Part shown: piece after piece, positions 8,391-17,200 of the stretch | How positions within the stretch are numbered: position 1 is the first letter of the stretch | Layout of the letters: each line of letters begins with the position of its first letter | Assembly: GCF_902498915.1 (NCBI RefSeq) | Contig: NZ_CABVLQ010000001.1 | Length of the DNA stretch: 64,000 nucleotides | From: Escherichia ruysiae | GTDB lineage: Bacteria > Pseudomonadota > Gammaproteobacteria > Enterobacterales > Enterobacteriaceae | Strand: one strand, 5' to 3' | The notes under the pieces: generated by a model | What the model saw: only the letters and a program-made list of their open reading frames with translations | The model's database searches: none | Told to the model about the DNA's origin: nothing | Translations under genes and position numbers: made by a program

Positions 8391-10082
8391 TTAAGGTGTG
8401 GGTTCTGTGACTTTTGTTGGCTGCGTTGCGGAAGCACTGGTCGGGCGCGTTGCCGGAACGTTGTCACACGGTTTTTCTTTCGGGCAGATCAAATCCAACA
8501 TTTTCAGCGTTACGCCGTTGGTCCAACCAAAACCATCCTGCAACGGATATTCGCCACCACCGCCACCTGTTCCGGTGGTGCTGACATCATATTTCTCCAC
8601 CAGCTTTTTCTCCCGGTCATAGGTGTGCTGAACATTGGTCAGAAAGTGCCAGCTAATGTCCATCGCTACATCTTCCTGCCCGTAGTTTTGCAATCCTTCA
8701 GTAGCGACCCATTGTAACGGCGCCCAGCCATTTGGCGCGTCCCATTGCTGCCCACTTTTCACCGAGGTGGTGTTCAGTCCGCCAGGTTGCAGCAGATGCG
8801 TTCTGGTCGCCGTTGCCATTTTACTGGCGTGATCTTTCGCTGCTGCATTAACGTACAACGGGAACAGGGCGGCGGCAGTTAACTGATTACGTACTTTATT
8901 ACTCTTCAGATCGTAATCGGCATACCAGCCGTGTTGATCGTTCCACAAGTATTTTTCGATCCCTTTCTGACGGGAATTTGCCAGCGTTTCGTATTGACTG
9001 GCCATCGCGTTATCCCCGGCGGCTTTACTGGCGCTGGCAAGGATTTTTTCCATTTTATACATCAGGCTATTGAGATCGACCGGTACGATGCTGGTGGTGC
9101 GTAATGTATTTAACTGCTGAGGATTGTCCATCCAGCGCGAGCTGAAATCCCAGCCAGATGCGGCGGCGGAACGCAGGTCACGGTAAATTTCAGTGGCAGG
9201 GCGATTTGGATTGCTTTTCGCGGTGGCAATATCCTCTACCCATGACTCCGGACGCGGTGTATCGCGGTCGTCCCAGTAGCGGTTAAGAATCGTGCCATCC
9301 TTGAGCTTTACAACGCGCTTTTCCTGTTGCCCGGCTTGCAGATTTTCAACGCCGTCCATCCAGTAAGCATATTCTTTTTGTAGTTGTGGCAGATACTGTT
9401 TCAACGCGGCGTCGCCTTCATGTTGCGCCAGTAACTCCACCATCAACGCAAAGAAAGGCGGCTGCGAACGGCTTAAATAGTAGCTGCGGTTCCCGTTGGG
9501 AATGTGTCCATAAGTATCTATTTCATAACCAAAATTCGCCACCATATCCGCCACTTTATCCCAGTGACCGCTTTCGCCAAGCCCCAGCATGGTGAAGTAA
9601 CTGTCCCAGTAATACACTTCCCGAAAACGACCTCCCGGCACGACATAGGGTTTCGGCAATGGCAACAGAGAGTCCCATTTTTCGGTGCTTTCCGTTGTGC
9701 GGGTTAATACCGGCCAAAGTCCATCAATATGTTCACGCAGCGACTGTCCCTTCGGCGGGACATGCTTCTCGCCTTCTTTTGGCAGGGTGAAATTAACTTT
9801 CACGAAGTGACGCAAATCAAACCCGCTCTGGTTCTGTTGCATCCGATAGTCAGCGAGGATCATTAGCGGGTCGCTGTTGGGCACGGCGTCGGCAAAAGTT
9901 TTTTGATCAGGAAAAAGTTTGGCGTTTTGAACATCGTCAAACAACGGTCCCAACAAAATATCAGGTGATTGTGGTGTGACGGCGATTTCTTCCGCCTGTG
10001 CCGATAGCGTGGCAAAACACAATAAAACGGTGGTGGGAATTAACGCCATTCTTTGCAGGTGACGAGGGACACGTGGTTTCAT
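8391..10082 (-). CDS. treA: Periplasmic trehalase (GH37)
   Basis: About 563 residues with the ATG at 10082; an in-frame TTG just upstream is less likely because AGGAG is spaced for the ATG. The signal peptide covers roughly residues 1-30, ending LSAQA. GH37 signatures are present: PGGRFREVYYWDSYFT and QWDAPNGWAPLQW, plus a glycine run before EYPLQDGFGW near the end. It hydrolyses trehalose to two glucose in the periplasm; in E. coli it is induced by osmotic stress and sigma-S. The signal peptide and Thr/Pro-rich tail differ clearly from K-12 while the catalytic core is conserved. It is divergent from a transporter gene I do not recall beside treA in K-12. Confidence 0.95.
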   Translation of the reverse strand: MKPRVPRHLQRMALIPTTVLLCFATLSAQAEEIAVTPQSPDILLGPLFDDVQNAKLFPDQKTFADAVPNSDPLMILADYRMQQNQSGFDLRHFVKVNFTLPKEGEKHVPPKGQSLREHIDGLWPVLTRTTESTEKWDSLLPLPKPYVVPGGRFREVYYWDSYFTMLGLGESGHWDKVADMVANFGYEIDTYGHIPNGNRSYYLSRSQPPFFALMVELLAQHEGDAALKQYLPQLQKEYAYWMDGVENLQAGQQEKRVVKLKDGTILNRYWDDRDTPRPESWVEDIATAKSNPNRPATEIYRDLRSAAASGWDFSSRWMDNPQQLNTLRTTSIVPVDLNSLMYKMEKILASASKAAGDNAMASQYETLANSRQKGIEKYLWNDQHGWYADYDLKSNKVRNQLTAAALFPLYVNAAAKDHASKMATATRTHLLQPGGLNTTSVKSGQQWDAPNGWAPLQWVATEGLQNYGQEDVAMDISWHFLTNVQHTYDREKKLVEKYDVSTTGTGGGGGEYPLQDGFGWTNGVTLKMLDLICPKEKPCDNVPATRPTSASATQPTKVTEPTP

Positions 10083-10412
10083 CAATCATTCTCCTTTGGC
10101 GATACCGAACAAAACGGTAATCAAGTATCAGAAAACCTTAGTTCAGGATCGCGGCAACTGCATGATTGAAATCTCATTCTGCGAAGTGTCAGGCATTATG
10201 GACGGTGTAATTAACGGCCTAAATAGTGTTGCAATATATTCATAAAATATATGTTGTTTATTAAATGGGCAGTGACTTTTGTTGTGTGATCACAGAAGAA
10301 AAAAATCATAAGAATTTAATGAAAAAACATAATAGACCGACCAAAAACTTCCGTGAAGAATTGTGCCAGTGAAAGGTATTCCGTGAAGTAAATTTATAGA
10401 TAAGGATAAAAC
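10083..10412. other. treA / MFS transporter divergent intergenic region
   Basis: 330 bp, strongly AT-rich in its right half, with no convincing gene. It must contain both promoters. The one striking element is the palindrome TGTGATCACA at 10285-10294. I see no clear sigma-70 promoter of high quality; CATAAT near 10328 is a possible -10 element for the transporter. Confidence 0.5.
10285..10294. promoter_or_regulatory. Palindrome TGTGATCACA, possible operator
   Basis: A perfect 10-bp palindrome. The halves match the CRP half-site TGTGA but without the six-base spacer, so it is not a normal CRP site. Its place about 120 bp before the transporter ATG suggests an operator for a local regulator or part of a weak CRP site. 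This is inference only. Confidence 0.3.
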
Positions 10413-11768
10413 ATGTCTAATGTGGAAAAATTGCCAATAAAAGAAAAAATAGGCTATAGCCTGGGCGATGCCGCCAGCCATATCGTCTTTGATTCTTCTG
10501 TTGCCATCCTCGCTTATTTCTATACCGATATTTATGGTCTGCCGCCAGCCGTAATGGGAACCATGTTTTTACTGGTGCGTCTACTGGATGCAATTACCGA
10601 TCCGATTATGGGGGCAATCGCCGATGCAACCTCATCTCGTTGGGGGCGTTTCCGTCCGTGGCTGTTGGCCATCTGTGTACCATTTGCGGTCAGTTGCGTG
10701 CTGGTTTACTCCATTCCTGATTTCTCTGATAGCGGTAAGGTTGTCTACGCGGTTGCTGCATATATATTTATGACATTAATGTATACGGCCATTAATATTC
10801 CTTACTGCTCATTGGGCGCGGCGTTGACATCCGATCCACGTGAAAACCTGTCATTGCAATCCTGGCGTTTTGCCATCACACCTATTGGCGGTGCGTTAGG
10901 TACAGCATTTATCCTGCCGGTCGCTGACTTCCTCTCGCCAGGCGATCGGGCTACTGGTATCCAGATTGCGATGGCGGTGTTTGGCGTTATTGGCTGCATT
11001 ATGTTTTTAATCTGTTTCCTGACCACCAAAGAGCGGGTACAACCTATTCAGGAAGAAAATCTGAATATTGCGCGCGATTTGAAGATTCTTTTTAAGAATG
11101 ATCAGTGGCGCATCCTCTCTGTTTATAATTTTATGATGCTGGTGGCGGTGGTTATCCGTGGCGGTGCTGTTGTTTATTATGTTAATACCGTTTTAAATAA
11201 AGGTTCAGATATTCTTACCTGGTTTATGCTCGGCGGAATGTTTGCTTCTATGTTAGGTTCTGTACTGGCGAAACCATTTGGTACTCGCTTTTGTAAAATT
11301 AAACTTTCATTCTGGGTTAATATTATTAATGCGGCGTTGGGCGTGCTCTGTTATTTCCTGCCGGTGGAATACTGGGTTATTCCATTACTGGCTCATCTGG
11401 CAATTCAGATTATTCAGGGCGGAAATGGCGCACTCCAGTGGTCGATGATTACCGATGCGAATAACTATGGTGAATGGAAAACGCGTCGTCGTATTACGGG
11501 GATGAACGTTGCTGCGAATATTTTTGTCATCAAACTGGGCGTTGCAGTAGGTGGGGCGGTGATTGGTTGGGTACTGGCTTATTATGGCTATGCAACCAGT
11601 AGCACAACTCAATCCGCTAATTCAGTACAGGGCGTAGTGTTACTGTTTACCCTCCTGCCGGCATTCTTCTACTTCCTGACTGCAATTTCTATTAAGTTTT
11701 ATCTGTTGAATGAAGCGAAAATGAACAAAGTAGTACAGGATTTACAACATGGTCAGTACGCTGGCTAA
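10413..11768 (+). CDS. MFS sugar:cation symporter, GPH family (substrate unknown)
   Basis: 451 residues, about 12 membrane helices. The N-terminus KIGYSLGDAASHIVFD and the motif LLDAITDPIMGAIADATSSR are hallmarks of the glycoside-pentoside-hexuronide:cation symporter family (MelB, YicJ, UidB relatives). It probably imports a glycoside or oligosaccharide with H+ or Na+; the substrate cannot be read from sequence. AAGGAT precedes the ATG. It is divergent from treA and convergent with dhaM, and a REP follows. I do not recall this gene between treA and dhaM in K-12, so it is probably a lineage-specific gain, or a loss in K-12. No dedicated hydrolase or regulator adjoins it except TreA. Confidence 0.85.
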   Translation: MSNVEKLPIKEKIGYSLGDAASHIVFDSSVAILAYFYTDIYGLPPAVMGTMFLLVRLLDAITDPIMGAIADATSSRWGRFRPWLLAICVPFAVSCVLVYSIPDFSDSGKVVYAVAAYIFMTLMYTAINIPYCSLGAALTSDPRENLSLQSWRFAITPIGGALGTAFILPVADFLSPGDRATGIQIAMAVFGVIGCIMFLICFLTTKERVQPIQEENLNIARDLKILFKNDQWRILSVYNFMMLVAVVIRGGAVVYYVNTVLNKGSDILTWFMLGGMFASMLGSVLAKPFGTRFCKIKLSFWVNIINAALGVLCYFLPVEYWVIPLLAHLAIQIIQGGNGALQWSMITDANNYGEWKTRRRITGMNVAANIFVIKLGVAVGGAVIGWVLAYYGYATSSTTQSANSVQGVVLLFTLLPAFFYFLTAISIKFYLLNEAKMNKVVQDLQHGQYAG

Positions 11769-11782
11769 TAGCGTAAGGCTTT

Positions 11783-11812
11783 CCCGGATGGCATCGTAAC
11801 GACGCCATCCGG
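11783..11812. repeat. REP element between the MFS gene and dhaM
   Basis: CCGGATGGC ... GCCATCCGG gives a 9-bp stem with a short loop, the typical REP core. It lies between two convergent genes. Confidence 0.8.
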
Positions 11813-11820
11813 ACTCTGGT

Positions 11821-13239
11821 TTAGCCATCATGGCTAAAACGTTGTGTTTTGACGTCCAGAGTTAACGTCTCTTCAGGTTGTACCGCGTACAGTTTTTCAC
11901 CCTGTAAGCAAACCCAGCCAATACCCAGTTCACGGGCAATTAAGGCGCTATGGGATACCGGACTTCCGGCACTAAGGCAGATGCCTTTAACGACCGTCGG
12001 ATCCAGTTGCAGCACGGTGGAGGGGTAAATGTTCTCTGCCAGCAAAATGGTTGGTGCGCTAAATTGCGGTAGTTCTTCTTTTGTCTGTGTCAGATGGAGC
12101 AGGGTGCGATGCAGAAGATCATCCACATCGATATAGCGCGCCTGCAGATATTCATCATCAATCTGTTGATATTGCTGGCTAAGTTCTTTAAGAACCTGCT
12201 GCCAGGCATACTCTGCGGTGCAATGTTCATGCAGAAGAAGTTCGCTTGCTGCTGCCAGCAGTTCAGGATCGTCTAACAGAGTATGGTGACCGGAAAAGAT
12301 CGCGGCGATATCGTCAAGCCCGCTTGCTTCGGCCTTTGCCGTTAACGTCATCAGGTCTAACAACGTAAAATCAATTGCCTGGCGTAATCGTTCCTGTTCT
12401 TGTTCCACCGTAAGGACTGATTTCGCCTGTACGGCGCATAAAACGGGTTGATAATAAAAGGCTTTCCCCGTAACAGGATTAACCTGGTGCAGCGTTGGCG
12501 GCGTAATATCTTCTGTTTCACCAAAGTTATCTTCAGCCAACTGGCGGAAAGCGGCCAGCGCCTCTTCAGCTTCTGGCCCTTTCACAATCAGGCGCAGAGT
12601 ATCGTTATAGCGGACTTGTAATAGCGCAATCTGGTTAATACTTTCCGGCGTGACGCATTTGCCGTTTTTCTCCAGTAACATGTCTGCATTAAATACCGAT
12701 AAGGTATAGACCAGTCGAGAGGCCGGGCGCACGTGGAGGCCGTTACGGTTTTTAATCACCACAGCCAGGGAACGGGCTTCTTCATCGTGCGGCGGGCATG
12801 TGTCAGATATCTCACTGGCGGATGACGGTAAACCCAGTTGTTCGCGTTTGGCTTCCAGCGCAGACATAGCATCATAAATAACTTTGTCGATATCGGCACC
12901 TGATGCCGCGCTAACTGTTGCCGCCAGAGTTCCTTCGACCAATGGCGCTGCGCACAAACGTACTTTTGCGGCGATCTCTGGCGCCAGCAATTCCAGAGCG
13001 GTTTCTGCACTCAATAACGCGCTCCCCATGTCCATCATAACCAGCACATGGTCGGCATCAGCAACGGATTCGATGGCTTCCATCACTTTGACGGCATCAG
13101 TACCAATGGGATTTTGCGGGTCATCAATCCCAGCGGCAATGGCGATTTTACAACTATCGCTCATTAACATCTGACGGGCTAATTCACCGACACCTTCACC
13201 CAGCCGGGCGCTATGTGAAACTATGACCAGGTTTACCAT
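11821..13239 (-). CDS. dhaM: Dihydroxyacetone kinase phosphotransfer subunit
   Basis: 472 residues from the ATG at 13239; in-frame TTG and GTG codons just upstream are not needed. Three PTS-like domains are fused: an EIIA-Man-type domain (residues 1-135, H9 in VIVSHSARLGEG), an HPr domain (about 155-245, active His in NRNGLHVRPASRL), and a truncated Enzyme I domain (about 265-472, His in GSPVSHSALIARELG). Phosphate flows from EI and HPr to DhaM and then to ADP bound in DhaL. It is the last gene of the dhaK-dhaL-dhaM operon. Confidence 0.96.
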   Translation of the reverse strand: MVNLVIVSHSARLGEGVGELARQMLMSDSCKIAIAAGIDDPQNPIGTDAVKVMEAIESVADADHVLVMMDMGSALLSAETALELLAPEIAAKVRLCAAPLVEGTLAATVSAASGADIDKVIYDAMSALEAKREQLGLPSSASEISDTCPPHDEEARSLAVVIKNRNGLHVRPASRLVYTLSVFNADMLLEKNGKCVTPESINQIALLQVRYNDTLRLIVKGPEAEEALAAFRQLAEDNFGETEDITPPTLHQVNPVTGKAFYYQPVLCAVQAKSVLTVEQEQERLRQAIDFTLLDLMTLTAKAEASGLDDIAAIFSGHHTLLDDPELLAAASELLLHEHCTAEYAWQQVLKELSQQYQQIDDEYLQARYIDVDDLLHRTLLHLTQTKEELPQFSAPTILLAENIYPSTVLQLDPTVVKGICLSAGSPVSHSALIARELGIGWVCLQGEKLYAVQPEETLTLDVKTQRFSHDG

Positions 13240-13249
13240 CACCAATTCC

Positions 13250-13882
13250 TTACTCTTTCGCGGCTAACGCCAGCATTTGCATCATAAACATCACGGAGGT
13301 CGCGCCAGGATCCTGGTGACCAATACTGCGTTCGCCGAGATAACTGGCACGGCCTTTGCGAGCTTGCATCGTAATCGTGCTTTGTGCAGCGGATTCAGCG
13401 ACACTGCTGGCTGCGTCGAGCGCAGCCGGAACAGAGAGATTTTGCTCGCTGGACTGGCGTAACGACTCAACCACTGGTTCCCAGACATCGCACATGGTTT
13501 TATCGCCAGGTTCGGCTTTCCCCCGACTGATTACGCCGTCCACACCATCGCGAAACATCTGATAAAGCTCTTCCTGCGTCAGGCTCTGGCGCGCCTGAGT
13601 CGCCTGCGCGGCGCGAATAAAGAATGTACCGAATAGCGGACCACTGGCTCCACCGACGCTGGAAAGCAGTGTCATACCGGTATTTTTGAGGATGAAACCA
13701 ATATCCTTGTCCTCAATGGCGGGTAGTTTTTCCACCACTTTGCTAAATCCTCGATTCATATTTAGCCCGTGGTCAGCGTCGCCAATTTCACGATCCAGCC
13801 CGGTAAGATAATCGCTCTCTTTGCTGAAGATTTCTCCACAGCGAGTAAGCCAGTTAACAATTTGAGTTCTGCTCAGTGACAT
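13250..13882 (-). CDS. dhaL: Dihydroxyacetone kinase, ADP-binding subunit
   Basis: 210 residues of the DhaL fold. The Asp cluster that holds Mg-ADP is visible in REIGDADHGLNMNRGF. ADP acts as a bound coenzyme, rephosphorylated by DhaM and passing phosphate to dihydroxyacetone on DhaK. ADP-loaded DhaL is also the coactivator of DhaR in E. coli. It sits 10 bp from both dhaK and dhaM. Confidence 0.96.
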   Translation of the reverse strand: MSLSRTQIVNWLTRCGEIFSKESDYLTGLDREIGDADHGLNMNRGFSKVVEKLPAIEDKDIGFILKNTGMTLLSSVGGASGPLFGTFFIRAAQATQARQSLTQEELYQMFRDGVDGVISRGKAEPGDKTMCDVWEPVVESLRQSSEQNLSVPAALDAASSVAESAAQSTITMQARKGRASYLGERSIGHQDPGATSVMFMMQMLALAAKE

Positions 13883-13892
13883 CGTTATCTCC

Positions 13893-14963
13893 TTATTTAC
13901 CCCAGTTCAGCGCCGGGGTGTGGACTGGGGCATCCCATAACGCCAACATTTCGTCATCAACTTTCAGTAAGGTGATGGAAAAACCGGTCATATCCAGTGA
14001 AGTGCAATACGCACCAATTAAATTGCGTTCGATAGTCAGCCCCGCTTGCTGACAACGCGTAGTCAGACGGTTATAGACGCCGTAAAGCTCAGAAAGTGGT
14101 GTGGCGCCAAGATTGTTGACCAGCGCAATCACCCGATCGCCAGACTGTAGCTGCTGTTTGGTTTGAATCTCTTCCTGCCAGTTTCCTTGTTGATAATTCC
14201 AGAAGCGCAGTGTGCGATGGTATGTGCCATTTTCCAGCAGCGTGTCGAACATTTCATCGACGGTTTGATCAAGGGAAGAGAAGGGGCGACGATCGATACC
14301 CGGCTCGCCATGAATGCCGACGCCAAACTCCATCTCATTATCTGCCAGCGTAAATGAGGGTTTGCCAGCGGCTGGAACGGTACAGGCACCGAGAGCGATA
14401 CCAATTGAGTGACCCTGATTATTCAGCTGACGCCCCAGTTCCGCACAGGCATCCAGTGAGTCGCCACGTTCTGCCGCCGCACCCACAAGTTTTTCTATTA
14501 ACACCGTATTGGCAACACCGCGCCGCCCGGCGGTATAAAGACTGTCTTTCACCGCGACGTCGTCATCAATGACCACCGTGGTCACTTTTACGCCGCTGTC
14601 GTGGAGTAATTCGGTTGCTGTTTCGAAGTTAAGAATATCGCCGGTGTAATTTTTGATGATCAGCAGTACGCCTTCGCCGCCATCAATCTGCATGGCGCAC
14701 TCAAAGATTTTATCGGGGGTAGGTGAAGTGAAAATTTCGCCCGGACACGCCCCCGAAAGCATCCCCTGACCGATATAACCGCAGTGCATTGGTTCGTGTC
14801 CGCTGCCGCCGCCTGACAGCAGGGCGACTTTTCCGGCAACCGGTGCATCAGCTCGTGTGACGTACAGCGGATCCTGATGCAATGTCAGCGAAGGATGCGC
14901 TTTCGCCAGCCCTGCCAGTTGTTCGTTCAGTACGTCTTGCACATCATTGATCAATTTTTTCAT
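13893..14963 (-). CDS. dhaK: Dihydroxyacetone kinase, substrate-binding subunit
   Basis: 356 residues from the ATG at 14963, which has GGAG upstream; the frame extends ten codons further without support. The covalent dihydroxyacetone ligand His is in GVGIHGEPGIDRR (H218 in E. coli numbering). GGGSGHEPMHCGY is the other substrate-site motif. Product is dihydroxyacetone phosphate. Free DhaK antagonises DhaR, making the enzyme its own sensor. Confidence 0.97.
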   Translation of the reverse strand: MKKLINDVQDVLNEQLAGLAKAHPSLTLHQDPLYVTRADAPVAGKVALLSGGGSGHEPMHCGYIGQGMLSGACPGEIFTSPTPDKIFECAMQIDGGEGVLLIIKNYTGDILNFETATELLHDSGVKVTTVVIDDDVAVKDSLYTAGRRGVANTVLIEKLVGAAAERGDSLDACAELGRQLNNQGHSIGIALGACTVPAAGKPSFTLADNEMEFGVGIHGEPGIDRRPFSSLDQTVDEMFDTLLENGTYHRTLRFWNYQQGNWQEEIQTKQQLQSGDRVIALVNNLGATPLSELYGVYNRLTTRCQQAGLTIERNLIGAYCTSLDMTGFSITLLKVDDEMLALWDAPVHTPALNWGK

Positions 14964-15079
14964 TATCTTGCTCCAGCAATTATCGTAGGGCATGGATGAT
15001 GTTCAACGACACGGCGACCACTGACTGCCGATGAATCCATTGTGCATCAGACTTGGGAAAAGAAAATTCATACAAATTA

Positions 15080-15096
15080 TGTTTCATGCTGAAACA
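15080..15096. promoter_or_regulatory. Palindromic operator 1 in the dhaK-dhaR region
   Basis: TGTTTCA-TGC-TGAAACA is a perfect 7-3-7 inverted repeat. It shares architecture with a second palindrome centred 31 bp away, about three helical turns. The position between dhaK and dhaR makes DhaR the likely ligand; E. coli DhaR activates dhaKLM and represses its own gene from this intergenic region. Confidence 0.7.
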
Positions 15097-15110
15097 TATG
15101 TTTTAATAAA

Positions 15111-15127
15111 TGTTCCATTATGGAACA
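15111..15127. promoter_or_regulatory. Palindromic operator 2 in the dhaK-dhaR region
   Basis: TGTTCCA-TTA-TGGAACA, again a perfect 7-3-7 inverted repeat and a one-base-per-arm variant of operator 1. It lies 63 bp before the dhaR ATG, suited to autorepression. Confidence 0.7.
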
Positions 15128-15189
15128 TAAGAATGCCCTGATACTTAAAATTGCGAGTCAGAACACCTTTTGCCAGAAGTGAGCGGAAT

Positions 15190-17109
15190 ATGAGAGGCGG
15201 TTTTCACAACGATGACCAGGCTAACGCCCCCTGGATTGCAGCATCCTGGGAGCGATGCCGCAAACTGATGAAACGGGAGTCGTGGAGCGTACCGCACCAG
15301 GCCCAGGGCGTGACATTTGCTACCATCTGTCGGCGTAAAAAGGCGATGCTGACACTCGGGCAGGCGGCGCTGGAAGATGCCCTGGAATATATGGCGCCAC
15401 GAGCGTGCGTTTTGCTTATTCTCGATGAAACTGCCTGCATCCTTAGCCGTTATGGTGATCCGCAGACTATGGAGCAGCTTAGTGCGTTGGGATTTAATGA
15501 CGGCACTTATTGCGCCGAAGGAATCATCGGTACTTGTGCGCTATCGTTAGCGGCTATCTCTGGTCAGGCGGTGAAAACGATAGCCGATCAACATTTTAAA
15601 CAGGCGCTCTGGAAATGGGCATTTTGTGCAACGCCGCTGTTTGACAGCAAGGGGCGATTGACCGGGACGATAGCCCTGGCGTGTCCAGCGGAACAATCGA
15701 CAGCAGCCGATTTGCCGTTGACGCTGGCAATTGCTCGCGAGGTGGGAAACTTACTGCTAACGGACAGTTTGCTGGCTGAAACTAATCGGCATTTAAATCA
15801 ACGTAACGCTCTGTTAGAAAGTATGGACGATGGCGTGATTAGCTGGGACGAGCAGGGTAATCTGCAATTTATTAATGCTCAGGCGGCGCGTGTTTTGCGT
15901 CTGGACGCAACGGCCAGCCAGGGAAGAGCAATCACGGAACTGTTAACGTTACCTGCCGTGCTGCAACAGGCAATAAAACAGGCACATCCGCTCAAACATG
16001 TGGAAGCGACCTTTGAAAGTCAGCACCAGTTTATTGATGCGGTCATTACCCTTAAACCGATAATTGAACCCCAGGGAACCAGCTTTATTCTGCTGCTGCA
16101 TCCGGTGGAGCAGATGCGGCAATTGATGACCAGTCAATTAGGCAAAGTTAGTCATACTTTTGCTCATATGCCACAGGATGAGCCGCAAACCCGTCGCTTG
16201 ATTCATTTTGGTCGTCAGGCGGCGCGCAGCAGTTTTCCGGTGTTACTTTGTGGAGAAGAAGGCGTTGGTAAGGCTCTGTTAAGTCAGGCGATTCATAATG
16301 AAAGCGAACGCGCTGCAGGTCCCTATATCGCCGTCAATTGCGAGTTATATGGTGATGCGACGCTGGTGGAAGAGTTTATTGGCGGCGATCGCACGGAGAA
16401 TAAAAATGGTCGTTTGAGTCGTCTGGAACTGGCACACGGCGGCACGCTGTTTCTCGAAAAGATTGAGTATCTGGCGGTGGAGTTACAGTCAGCATTGCTT
16501 CAGGTCATCAAGCAGGGCGTTATCACGCGGTTGGATGCGCGGCGTTTAATCCCGATTGATGTCAAAGTGATTGCCACGACGACCGCAGATCTGGCAATGC
16601 TGGTGGAACAAAATCGCTTTAGTCGCCAGCTTTATTACGCCCTCCATGCATTTGAAATTACCATCCCACCTCTGCGTATGCGGCGCGGCAGTATTCCGGC
16701 GCTGGTGAATAATAAATTACGTAATCTCGAAAAACGCTTCTCAACCCGATTAAAGATTGATGACGATGCGCTTGCTCGTTTGGTCTCCTGCGCATGGCCC
16801 GGTAATGATTTTGAACTGTATAGCGTCATTGAGAACCTTGCGCTAAGCAGTGACAACGGACGCATTCACGTCAGTGATTTGCCTGAGCATCTGTTTACCG
16901 AACAGGCGACAGAAGATATCAGCGCCACGCGTCTTTCCACCAGTCTGTCATTTGCGGAAGTCGAAAAAGAAGCGATTATTAACGCCGCCCAGGTGACAGG
17001 TGGGCGTATTCTGGAAATGTCGGCGTTACTTGGAATTGGTCGCACCACGCTTTGGCGAAAAATGAAACAATATGGCATTGATGCGGGTCAGTTTAAGCGT
17101 CGGGGATGA
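15190..17109 (+). CDS. dhaR: Transcriptional activator of the dha operon
   Basis: 639 residues from the ATG at 15190, matching K-12 in length; the frame is open 13 codons further but has no ribosome site there. Order: GAF-like sensor (about 50-190), PAS (about 200-320), AAA+ domain with a degenerate P-loop (CGEEGVGKALLSQ) lacking the sigma-54 GAFTGA loop, and a Fis-type HTH at the C-terminus (ILEMSALLGIGRTTLWRKMK). It works with sigma-70. DhaL:ADP stimulates and DhaK inhibits it through the sensor domains. Confidence 0.95.
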   Translation: MRGGFHNDDQANAPWIAASWERCRKLMKRESWSVPHQAQGVTFATICRRKKAMLTLGQAALEDALEYMAPRACVLLILDETACILSRYGDPQTMEQLSALGFNDGTYCAEGIIGTCALSLAAISGQAVKTIADQHFKQALWKWAFCATPLFDSKGRLTGTIALACPAEQSTAADLPLTLAIAREVGNLLLTDSLLAETNRHLNQRNALLESMDDGVISWDEQGNLQFINAQAARVLRLDATASQGRAITELLTLPAVLQQAIKQAHPLKHVEATFESQHQFIDAVITLKPIIEPQGTSFILLLHPVEQMRQLMTSQLGKVSHTFAHMPQDEPQTRRLIHFGRQAARSSFPVLLCGEEGVGKALLSQAIHNESERAAGPYIAVNCELYGDATLVEEFIGGDRTENKNGRLSRLELAHGGTLFLEKIEYLAVELQSALLQVIKQGVITRLDARRLIPIDVKVIATTTADLAMLVEQNRFSRQLYYALHAFEITIPPLRMRRGSIPALVNNKLRNLEKRFSTRLKIDDDALARLVSCAWPGNDFELYSVIENLALSSDNGRIHVSDLPEHLFTEQATEDISATRLSTSLSFAEVEKEAIINAAQVTGGRILEMSALLGIGRTTLWRKMKQYGIDAGQFKRRG

Positions 17110-17120
17110 TCGACAAAAAC

Positions 17121-17163
17121 AAAAAAGCCATTATGTGCATCCACACATAATGGCTGATTTTTT
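17121..17163. terminator. Bidirectional terminator between dhaR and ychF
   Basis: An 11-bp perfect stem (GCCATTATGTG, 17127-17137, pairing with 17144-17154), flanked by an A-run on the left and a T-run on the right, so it can end transcripts from both convergent genes. Confidence 0.85.
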
Positions 17164-17200
17164 GCGCCAGTACGGAGACTTCAGTACTGGTAGTAACGTA

